Below, piece by piece: positions 44,750 through 56,700 of a DNA stretch of 64,000 nt; within the stretch, counting starts at the first letter, position 1, and each line of letters begins with the position of its first letter. Position numbers and translations under genes: made by a program. The notes beneath the pieces are model-generated. The model made no database searches. It saw only the letters and a list, made by a program, of their open reading frames with translations, and was not told where the DNA came from. Source of the stretch: Scolanthus callimorphus (taxonomy: Eukaryota > Cnidaria > Anthozoa > Actiniaria > Edwardsiidae); assembly GCA_033964015.1 (NCBI GenBank), contig CM066919.1, positions 19,904,146 through 19,968,145 on the forward strand. The letters are read 5' to 3'.

Positions 44750-47700
44750 TCACAAATGACCAAGGTCTAACGCGTGATGGAGGTTGATCAGATCGGAATG
44801 AGTACCGACTCTCCAAAATGGGAAACCCATCTGTTAGGATTAAAAAAATTAAATGTAAAAACTTCAACACCAAACTATGTATCCAGTGGTTTTTTCGGAT
44901 ATTTGATATTTTTGGCGCGCGGGATTCCTGTGTCGCGGGAGGGGGGGGGGGGAAGTAGAGTGATTTTTTTTTTAATCCCATAGCAAAGATTTGATATTAT
45001 TATTATTTTCTGTGCGCGCGGGTAACCTGCTGTTTTGTCGAATTCAGCTCATTCAACCATTGAATTCCACGTAAAATCTCACTCGTTTTTAGCCAATCAA
45101 CGCGCGTAAGAATTTAGCTATGGGATTCTATAGGAATATTCAAAGTTTCAGGAGGCTAGATTTCGCTAAGAAAATGGCACGAAAAAAGCCTTTTCGAGTG
45201 CTATTTTCGGCGGAATCTACTGACTGAAGAGTTTGAATATACGTTAATCGTATGATATCTCGTCCTCAATTCCACAAAAAAAGATATCATACGATTCTAC
45301 TCAAACGATGATTTACGAACACAGAAAAATCACCCTGGAACCTACAATCTTGGACAATTAGTTGGCCCAAGTTAATTTGTCCAAGATTGTAGATAATCAC
45401 AAGGAATACACTTATTATTTCACAAACCTGTCTACTTGCTGCCTCCTCGTCTCGTCCATCGCCTACAACAATGTATGTACATTTCTTGCCAAAGCGATTT
45501 TGTATTCGCTCGAAGCAGCTTTCTTTACCTAGTAAAAAGGAATAAAATGCGACAACGTTGAGCATTTCTCTATTCGTTACCGGCACGTTAATAGGCTATT
45601 CAAACAAGCGAGCATGTCTAGGATTACAGCCGTTTTTTGCATATACCGACAAACCCGCCACCGAAACACGTTCTAAAACAAGGGCTTTCAAAAGTTTAAG
45701 TTAAGCATCAGAAGTCTCTGTGTCTAAAACATAAAGTAGTATAGCAGGTATTCATTTAGCGCCATGACGTCACAAATGAAGCGTCCACATTTGGCAATCT
45801 ATTGTATTTGGGACAATACGAAGGAGACCCCCATCCCCAATTCCATATGTTTTTTTCTTCTTTTATTATGAAGATTCAGAACTCCTGGTTATTTCTATCT
45901 TCAAATTCACTCAGTGTATGTCCCTCAATTTGGACTATTTTCATGTGGACAGGACCGCCCAGACGTTATTTTTTGCGTCTCTTGCTGTGATTTCTCTATG
46001 AAAATGTTTTGGAGGCGTAGGGACTGGGAATGAGTATCACACGGCGAATTTTTCTCCGCATATCCCATAACTCTCTGCGCGCCCTGTTAAAACTATCCCA
46101 CAACTCTCTGCGCGCCCTGCTAAAACTATCCCACAAATCTTTTGCGCGCCCTTAAAAAACCCGAAAGCGTCTGGCGTCTGGGTAAGAGACTGGTACGAGC
46201 CATCAGGCGAACTTAGATGTCCGCACTCAGAACATCGCCAAATTGGTCTAACAAAATATATGTTGCAAAAGCGAGACCATCTTACCTATTTTTGTAGCAC
46301 TGTAAATATTTTCAATAGGAAACAGGCCTCCAAGCCCGTATAGCAAGCTCTTGGCCAGAGCAGGAACTAGCTGTGTTGTGGTCACCATTATATTTAAACA
46401 ATTCGGTCTGCAAAAAATACAATAAAATATATGTAAATTCACGCCTATAAAATAGTGGGGAATTTTTGATAGGCTGTAAGGTGTTTTTTACGGCGAGAAA
46501 TCCGGGAGAAAAGTTGCTAATATCCTCGATGTTTCTCCTCGCCTCGAGCGCGCCAAAAAATCAAAGATGGCGACGGCGATTTCGGCAGCTTTTCCCGGGT
46601 ACCGCTTGTCGTCATAGAAACAGCGCTCCACCGCCTACAAGCAGGCTAAAGTTCTGCAGAAACCCATTCACGTGAGAGCTGATTTTACCATGACACAAGA
46701 CAGGGTTTCCACGTTGTCAGACTTTCAAAATTCCAGGACTTTCAAGAACCTTTTCAAGGATGTTTGAAAAAAATGTATTGACCTTTCGTTATGAAAAATG
46801 CAGGTTTTCGGGCATTATAAGAACAACATGGGTATTCTTTGTTTCAAAGATAGCACGTTGATAGTTTTTATTCAGGTTTCTGTATTTCACAATATACACA
46901 CTCAACATCTTGCAAATCTTTCTCAGGAAAATATTTCCATGACTTTTAATGACTTTGATAGGTTTTTGTGAAAATTCCATTCCGGCCTGGAAGGACATTT
47001 TCTAAAATCCAACCGTGGGAGCCCTGCAAGAATGTGTCCAGATTTCCCTGTCTTGTTTCAATTCTTAAGGCTGGTTTCCATATAGTCGTATCAGTCGTCT
47101 ATGGTGGCCCATCGCTGCCACAACGAAATATCCCTGATCGGTTCATTTTTTTGTGCAAAACCAACTATTGCTATATTAAAATAAAATAAAAACAAACTAA
47201 TTTCGAATTAAAGTGAATTGAAATTCATAATTCATTTAAACGCAAAACTAAAATCAAATTCAAAGTAAATTCAAAGCAAAACAAAAGTAAAATCAAAATC
47301 ACTTCAAAAGTAAATCTAATTCAAAGTTGAAGTCAATTCAAAATTAATTTCAAAGTAAAACTAAAATCAAATCCGAAGTAAATTCAAAGTAAAACAAAAG
47401 TAAAATCAAATCACTTCAAAAGTAAATCTAAATTCAAAGTTGAAGTCAATTCAAAATTAATTTCAAAGTAAAACTAAATCAAATTCAAACTAAAAATATA
47501 AGTTAAATCAAATCAAAAGTCAAGTCAAAAGTAAATGCAAAATCAGTTTCAAAGTAAAAGTAATCACAAATCTAGGAGAGTTTAAAAGTAAATACAAAAT
47601 CAATTCAAAGTAAAACTTAAATCGAATCAAAAGTGAATTTAAAATCATTTCAAAAGTAAAACGAAAGTGTTTTTAAAAATGTAGCAGCCCATCGCTGCCA

Positions 47701-50700
47701 TAGACCATGATGCATTGCGAGAATCAAGCACTCTGAGTAGACTGAGTACGAGATATGCTGGCGGCCATTGCAGCTATGTTCAGGTTGAAACTCTCGGCCA
47801 ATATTTCTTTGGAAGAATTGCCATAAAAGCGTCCAAAACTATTTGTGACGACTAGAAACTTGAAACAGGCACTCGATGTAAGTACAATAGACTTAAAGGA
47901 GCAGAGGTTTCAAGGAAGTCGCTACTTTATATCCCCCGTATGGCTGGAGTATCGGATAATTCGGTGGATCAAAATAGAAATAGAAGAAGTCTTATTCCAG
48001 TTGGATTGAGGAAGGTCGCATTTTGACTGAGGGAGACGTATCCCACTTTGGAATTTGCTGCAGATACATGATTATATCTCATGAAGCCCAAACTTGCATC
48101 CGGCGAGTATTATAAACTGGGCAAAAAAAAAATGCCCCTGGAAAAGTACCAGTTCAGATGTTGATAAACTGCTGCCTCTCTCAGCACAAAAGATTTAATG
48201 ATTTTACTAATAAACAGATTTATACATTTATAGCTAGTACATATACCACCTATTGACAATTTTTTCCATGGGGTTCTGAAATCTGATTTACGAGGGGTGT
48301 TAATGGAAAATACCTGCTTGTTTGGACATATTCAGGCCTATTGACAAGAATTTTGGCTTCTATTTGCCTTTGTCACACGGCAGCCATCTTGGATTTTCTA
48401 ATACAGCGAAGCTGGCATGAAAGTGAGGCCAAGCGTGTAAGCTCACCCACGCATAGTCATTTCTGTAAGAAAAAATCCAAGATGGCTGCTGTGTGAATTG
48501 ACGATAGTTCCCAATTTTCTGAGGGACAGGGGCGTAGCCAGGGGGGGAGAGGGGCAGGGGGCCAAGGTCCCCCTTTCTTGGGAGATTTTCCCATACATTA
48601 ATTACTGTATTTGCTGGAGGAAATTTGCTATTGCCCCCCCCCCCAACCAAACCAAGCCTGTTGTATTCATAAATTTCAGTCACACGGGCAATTTTCTGGG
48701 GGGGTCAAGTAAAAAAATGGAATGGTCCCAAGTGCAAAGGGAGAGTGGTTGGGTCGGCTGGGGGGATGGGGGATGGGGAGATGACAATATTGAAACATAC
48801 TAGTGAGGCCTCCTTCGAAACCTGATAGACAAGATTGGATTGGATGGCCTCAAAGCTCACTTTGTAGTATACAGCTATTGAAATAAATGTTGTTTGAGCA
48901 CACGACCACGCTGCAGGGCCAATTTAGTAAAAAATATGAGAGAATGAGAAATAGAATCGATAATAACTTGCTAGACATGAGACATTACAAATTCTCTACC
49001 AATGTGAACGTTTTAGATTCAGTCATAAGGATGCAGTTCAATGTTCAATTTAGAGAAAACATGTGGGCCAATGAGCCTTCTGCCACAAAACAATCCACTT
49101 GATTTTAAAAACCTGCATGGATTATTGACAATCGTCAATGCATTCTTCGGAATTATAGTAATTATTGATCTTGAGCAATTTTATTACATTTTTCAAAAGC
49201 ACACGTTTAAAAATTGAGCAAATTCAGCTCCTCGCCATGCGCTCATAATTCGAGTTACGAACATTGTGTGATTGCTCCTTGAGCATGCACATATCGTTAC
49301 AGGCTGCCTTAAGTAAAATATATCTTGCCTAGTCCCCAAGTTTATTGTTTTGACTCTTGAATTTTTCACTCTTGTGAATAGGCTTGTCTCCATTCAAGCT
49401 TCATCAGTTTCTCTTTGGTATTCACAACTTTTTCTACTTCAAACCGAGGCTCCCGCTGTATTTATGCGCCGCCGATGCCTATTCAGCGGTAGATTAGAGA
49501 GTTCGAAACATAATTTTTACTAAATTGGCCCTGTAGCATGCTTGTGTGCACTCCAACAACATTTACTTAAATAGCTGTATATACTACAAAGGGAGCTCTG
49601 TAGGCCATGGTGGATAATGTGTTGCAGCCTGGTTCACCCAATCTTGTGTATCAGGTTTCGAAAGAGGCCTCTGTTAGTAGGGAAGTTTCAATTCTCATCT
49701 CCACTTCCCCGATCCACCCACCCACTCACTCTCTCTCTTTGCACTTGCTACAAAGATTATAAGCTTGACCATTAAAAATCATGCACTGCAGTCCTTGATA
49801 AAGTGTAAAATGTTTGATGTAGCTTGAATGGAACTTCATGTTTTGCTTTTTTGGTCCATTGACCAATCTAAGGTAAACACATACAAGTTTGTTTGATAGG
49901 GTCATTTAATCTCCCCCCCCCCCCCCCCCCCCCTTGGATATTAATTTGGTGTTAAAAGGAAGTTTTGTCCTATTATCCATAGGACACTTCGATTAGAACC
50001 GTATCACCCCCAAAAATGAATGTCTGACCAGTTGGAATGAGATTTTAGACATGTTTAAAAAGGGGTTAATCCATAGGGGATGCAAATAAACAATGGCAAT
50101 GCCCCTTTATCTGAAGGTAAATGCAAGAAACACAACAACATCGGCTTGTAGCCAGTGTATAAATCTGTGTATTTAGTAAAACCATAACCTTGCAAATGAA
50201 TCATGTTAAGTTTATTATACAAGTCATCTTATTTCCATCTGGTACTTTTCCAGGGGCATTTTTTTGCCCAGTTTATAATACTCGCCGGATGCAAGTTTGG
50301 GCTTCATGAGATATAATCATGTATCTGCAGCAAATTCCAAAGTGGGATACGTCTCCCTCAGTCAAAATGCGACCTTCCTCAATCCAACTGGAATAAGACT
50401 TCTTCTATTTCTATTTTGATCCACCGAATTATCCGATACTCCAGCCATACGGGGGATATAAAGTAGCGACTTCCTTGAAACCTCAGCTCCTTTAAGTCTA
50501 TTGTACTTACATCGAGTGCCTGTTTCAAGTTTCTAGTCGTCACAAATAGTTTTGGACGCTTTTATGGCAATTCTTCCAAAGAAATATTGGCCGAAAGTTT
50601 CAACCTGAACATAGCTGCAATGGCCGCCAGCATATCTCGTACTCAGTCTACTCAGAGTGCTTGATTCTCGCAATGCATCATGGTCTATGGCAGCGACGGG

Positions 50701-53700
50701 CTGCTACACTTTTAAAAACACTTTCGTTTTACTTTTGAAATGGTTTTAAATTCACTTTTGATTCGATTTAAGTTTTACTTTGAATTGATTTTTTATTTAC
50801 TTTTAAACTCTCCTAGATTTGTGATTACTTTTACTTTGAAACTGATTTTGCATTTACTTTGACTTGACTTTTGATTTGATTTAACTTATATTTTTAGTTT
50901 GAATTTGATTTAGTTTTACTTTGAAATTAATTTTGAATTGACTTCAACTTTGAATTTAGATTTACTTTTGAAGTGATTTTGATTTTACTTTTGTTTTACT
51001 TTGAATTTACTTCGGATTTGATTTTAGTTTTACTTTGAAATTAATTTTGAATTGACTTCAACTTTGAATTTAGATTTACTTTTGAAGTGATTTTGATTTT
51101 ACTTTTGTTTTGCTTTGAATTTACTTTGAATTTGATTTTAGTTTTGCGTTTAAATGAATTATGAATTTCAATTCACTTTTAATTCGAAATTAGTTTGTTT
51201 TTATTTTATTTTAATATAGCAATAGTTGGTTTTGCACAAAAAAAATGAACCGATCAGGGATATTTCGTTGTGGCAGCGATGGGCCACCATAGTCGTCCTA
51301 GATTCCATACGACTCGGACGACCATATGGCAACACTCATGCGATGCGACTCGGACGACGGGTCGTTTCACCGTCTGGAGATGGAATCGATTCTATCTCAC
51401 GGCTGGTTTCCATTATAGTCTTATCAGTCGTATGGAGATTTTTCCTTACGCGACTAATACGACTATATGAAAACCATACACTGCCTCCTACGGTATCTCC
51501 AACTAATTGCTTTCGAAGAGGTAGTTATTTAAAAATTCTCTTCCCACCCATGCACGTAACCCACGCTTGAACGCATCGAAAACCTTTCGAAACGCTGCTG
51601 GCAAAAACAAGAACTTCTTGAAACAGTTTGGACGCTCCGTCGATTATAAAGCTACGGCTAAACTAGGACACAAGCAACATTTATGTCCTGCATGTTTCCC
51701 TCTGGCTAGACTAGGAAACATCGCACGCATGTGTCTTGGACACAAAAAATGTTTCTTGTCTGGTGTCCCAGCTACAAAATTTGTCGCGCGCAACAACGTT
51801 TTTCGTGTGGCGTAACTGAAAACATGAAAGAAACATGTGTCCGTCTACAATGTTGCGCCCTACATGTGTCCTAGTTAAGATATATCGCTTGGTATTGAAT
51901 AGCTAAAAAAGCGTATAAATGCAGAATGCCGTGACAGTGAACTCGTGATTTTCAAATCACCTTGAATGAATGAGCGTGAGTGCCTTGAGTGCGAGCGTAA
52001 GCCAGGAATCCGTCATGGATTCCAGTTCCATTCGAAGCTGAAGCCATGTTTCTCTTTTCGCCGCTCCCAATAAACCTAACGAAAAAAGAAATAATAACAG
52101 TTATTGACAAAAATATTAACCTCTTTAAACTGGAATTAATTTCTGCAACTATAACTGGATGGATTATAAATTATTAAATCAACTCTGCATTGGTTAGCTT
52201 GCCACGTAAAACAATCACTGCTTGTTCTTCTTTCATTGAAAAACTTTATCCCACCAAAACGTCTTTAATGTAGTAAAGAAATGGGAGTCATTTGTTATCT
52301 ATGGCTAGACATCATAGATGGAGGCTCCTGTAGTGTGCTCCTAATTCAAAATCCAGTCTAAAAATAGTTTCTTCTGCTGGTGTGCATGTAGCTAGACCTA
52401 GTGGAGTAGATGGCTTCTGTTGATTGGCTCCCGACAGCGCAAAGTTTTCATGGAGTTTCCATGGGCTTTAGGAACGTCAACCTCACTCATCAAGGAAACG
52501 TCGCCCGAAAAAGTGGCCTAAATCTGTCTGCAATAAGAGACGCTGTACCTACCTCCTACATTGTTTCTATAGCTACTGTAAACTTCTTTAATCTTGCGGT
52601 AGCGATAAGCGAGTTTTCTCATCCACTCCACTCCCCCACGGACACCCGTGGCCATGCAGAGGTTCGCGGATGTGGCCGCTGCATGGAATCCGTCCGCCTC
52701 GAAGTTATACGTGCTGTGGAAATGATATACACAACATGCTACTTACAGCTAAATTCGTTGTTTTGCGCTGCGCATTTTCAAAACGTCGCTTTTGGTTTGG
52801 GGATTTGGGGTTTTTCTCTTCCTCTAAGCCAATCAGGTCCTTGCCCTGTTTCGTCTACTGCAGACGGCTGGCTTTCTGTCGCGACGAAAACCCAGTTGAC
52901 CGCATTAAAAAATCAGGGCAAGGATCCGATTGTCCCAGATGGTTTGACCGGCGGAATAGAAAACCCACAAATAAGCCATGTTTTAAAAATTCCAAGACAG
53001 ATACAACGACTTTTGCTGTAATACCACCGAGATCAATAAACTCTTAGGCCGACGAAAAAAGAAAGTAGTGTTTGTGTCAATTTCGGTGATTTCTCCAAAT
53101 ACATTGGCGAGTGAGAGTCAAGACAATGGATTAAAATTCACAAGTTATACGATGGCAGATTAAAAATTAAAACAGATCGATAAGCACGTGTTTGTTTTAA
53201 CACATAGATCACGTTTTTCGTGCGTCTGTACTGTAATAGATACGCAGATGACGTCATAGCGAGTCATGAATATCAGAAAAATACGCCAAGAGACCGCTAT
53301 GATGTCATCTGTGCATCTATTTCAGTACACACGCACACAGATTGAGATCCTATTTCTTTTATACAACAGAAACAATTTTTCGAAGATGAAAAACTTAAAC
53401 AGCGCGCGCTTTTCAAAGTCGGTTTTGCTAGCGTGCGAGCGTAATGAAGTCAAACGTGCGTGTGTACTGTAAGTCTGCAAGTCTAACTCGCTAACTTTGC
53501 AAGTACATTTCCTTGCCTTTGATAGTTTTCTCACCTTAGATCAAGCCCATTGTCGTCGGCAGCAACATCATCGATGTGGACTTGATCACAATCCTGAAAT
53601 TGAAATGTTTTTCACAAAACGTGCAGTAGAACCAACAAACTTGTTGCGCACCTCGAAAACGAAAAACACGCCGCCGTGCGTTTCGCATCTCATTATATAA

Positions 53701-56700
53701 ACCTGACTGACAATAAAATTTAAAATGAAAAACCATAAAATCAAGATAAAATAAACTACAGAGAACAAGAAAATTGCGTCGCAGTACCTCTAGATCATTG
53801 AAGAACATATGAGTATCAGCTAAATTGAAGATCATTTCTTCCATCCTCAGGCCAAGCGCAACGCTAGATGGAGAATCCTGCTGACAAGGAAAACAACATG
53901 GGAATGTATCACTAACAGATCTAACAAACAACATCAGTAACAACAATATCAGCAACAGAAACAACAACATCAGCAACAGGAACAACAACAGCCGAATTTG
54001 ATTTTCAAATTTCGAAGTCTGTACACACACTGCCGTTTTGACGTGCGCGTTTTCAGTTTGGGACTGATATTGTGCTTTGAGCAATTTTGGTGACCAGGAG
54101 GTAGCGAGAAAAAAAAGTTAATGACGTCACTGATGGCGTCATGTCACGTGACGTTCTTGATGCAAATTGTTAAAAAAATCATCAAGGATTGATTACGAAG
54201 CCATGGTATTGCACCCCCTGACTTTTTACCAATCCAGCTATGATACGGATTTTAAGAGTCCGCACTTTAGATAATATCCTATCGCCATGGCGGAGTTTAC
54301 GAAATCGGAGAGCGAGGAGTGAGTTAAGTCGCACCCCCTCACGATACCTCGTCCCTATTCTTCGCATATCCACGAAATAAAAATATCAAGAACACAACAA
54401 CAACAATAACAGATCATTATTACCTTTCCGAACTTCGTTGCGAACATGCCAGTGAGAAGAGAATGGAAAATAATTATCGTCTCGTCGAGATCCCAAACAA
54501 ATATTCTCTGTTAAAAAGAAATGAGAACAAATTGGCATTAGATTTATGGACTAAGAATTTCAGCGTCGCACAGTGTTTCATGAGCACACAGCAAACCCCC
54601 CTCGAGAAAATTGTGTGCTAAAGGAGTTATGCCACGGCTGTTTCAACTAAATGTTATAAAATATGACCAGTGATCTACATAAACAACTTAGACTCATATT
54701 ATCTAGTCTTAAAAAGAAAAAGTAACTGAAATTTGCATTATATAGGCATTCTATCGTAAGATTTTAATAGCTTTCGCTATCAATTTTCCAAGTTTGAAAC
54801 TGTTCAGCCTGGAGAAGTAAAAAATGCCATGATTTCTTAATCCATTTCCAGCCCTCGATAACGCTCCAAAGTTTTACTTATCTAGCAGTTAAAAGGTTAA
54901 AACCTAGACGATAATTTTGTTTATTCAATTTGACTGCATTTTTAAAAGCTCCCGAAAGTGACCCTTAACACTGCCCCTATAAAGAGCAAGAAATCTCCAA
55001 TGTAAACGATCACTCATACGACAATTAAAAACCACACATATCACACTTAACGTCACCTCTAAATTATGGTCCATTTCCGGTGTAGGCCCTGATGACGTAG
55101 ACCTTCGCCCACGCCCACTGCCACGTCCTCTTCCCCCACCACGCCCTGCCCGTCGGTTTTATTGTCACCCCCCATTCCCCCAGGAGATATGGTCCCATCA
55201 TTGATCCCTACTATCGAGCCATCTTGGTTGTGAGACCCGAGAAGTGACGAGCCGATGGACGCGTTGTTCAGGTTTGGTTCCGCGTTTCGCCCTGGAGAGC
55301 TGGGAGGACTTGGACTTGTGGGAAGGGTAGGCGAGTACTGACAACTGGAATAGAAATCAAAGCACGCCCAAGGTCAACTCGTGCACATCATGAACCAATC
55401 ACATCTTACGTTCCATTATCTTTCTGAACAGGTTTCATTTAAAATCCATCCACACCACCCACCCCCTTTAATTATTGAGCCCTGTGAGAATTTCAAGCCT
55501 ACCTATACAACCCCTGAGGACATTTCAAGCCATCCAAGCACGAATCCTTAGGAAATCCTAAGCCCTACTGGATGACCCGGGGCGGATGTAGGGTGTATTT
55601 TCTGGAGGAAATTTGAAAATGTTCGACCCATGTTTTCACTATCCGGCCCCACCTTTCTGAGACCCCGTTCACACTAGACCGGTACAAAACCGGACCGGTA
55701 CAATTCTGGTACGGTACGTCGCGCGTTCACACAGGAGCTGCGGTACCGGACCAATTTTGGCACGGCTAGGCGTGCACGGTCCCGTGTGAACACTGTTGCA
55801 AAACGTGCCAGAATTGCACCTGTCCCGTATGAACAGGCGGTACCGTACCAGAATTGTACCGGTCCGGTTTTGTACCGGTCTCGTGTGAACGGGGTCTGAA
55901 ATTCCTGGATCTGCCCATGTGACCCGTGGAAATTCAAGCATAATAAGGAAGACCCTGCGGAAATCCGAGGGTAAAAGAAGAAAGGGGTTCCCTTGAAAAA
56001 CCCGAGGCAAAAAGCAGGCCCCTTTGGAGAGGAAAGCCCTCTGGAAATTCAAGGATTACCCAGTGGAAATTCCAAGTTCATCAATAGGAGTTAACGGATG
56101 TAAAAAAGAACAGCCCATGCAACGTATAAATAATGCCACGGCGTCGCACACACGAAATGACCAGGGCAGCACAAATCAGCAGAAACAGACAAACAAACAC
56201 ATACAAGCGAACAAACAGCAACGTACGAAAGTATACGGCGTGATCAATAGAGAGAGAAAATCTAACCTGTAGTGCCTGACTCAGCGAACACTTGGGAACC
56301 CTGTGTCGGGCCAAGTGAGGTGAGTTGGTATGCACTACTCTGGCCAGCGACTGTGTTGGGTGGTGGAGTGCTGTTCATCTGCGTGATATACGTACGTGGG
56401 GAGTATGCCGGCGGCGGGACGTTCAGGTAACTGTAGGTATAACCAGATGCGTTTTTCTGTGCATAGCCGTACTGGTACGATGCCTGGCCTGCTCCTTGGG
56501 CTTGCTGTGTTGTCGAAGTGGGCGTGGTCGTGGACGCCACAAATGTCACCGTTCCATACTGCTGCTGGAAATTATTACCGAAGCCCGCTTGCCCCTGTTG
56601 TATTACGCTAGAGTACGCTGATACTCCATAAGGGGCATTATACGAGCTGACCGGCTGACGAAGTATAGATTATCGGGTATAGGACCCGACTGAACTTGCT

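Noticed and set aside
46561..46575. CAAAGATGGCGACGGCG as a possible second YY1-type promoter
   Set aside because: It lies inside an EYA intron with no ORF or exon pattern following it, so it has no gene to serve.
52410..53021. 203-codon plus-strand ORF, one of the longest in the window
   Set aside because: Its first half is antisense to EYA exon 8 and its second half runs through a MITE. There is no domain and no support for expression.
53536..54084. 182-codon minus-strand ORF read as one gene
   Set aside because: Only 53788-53877 and the neighbouring exon at 53535-53593 carry EYA sequence. The rest is intron with a CAACAA-rich repeat.
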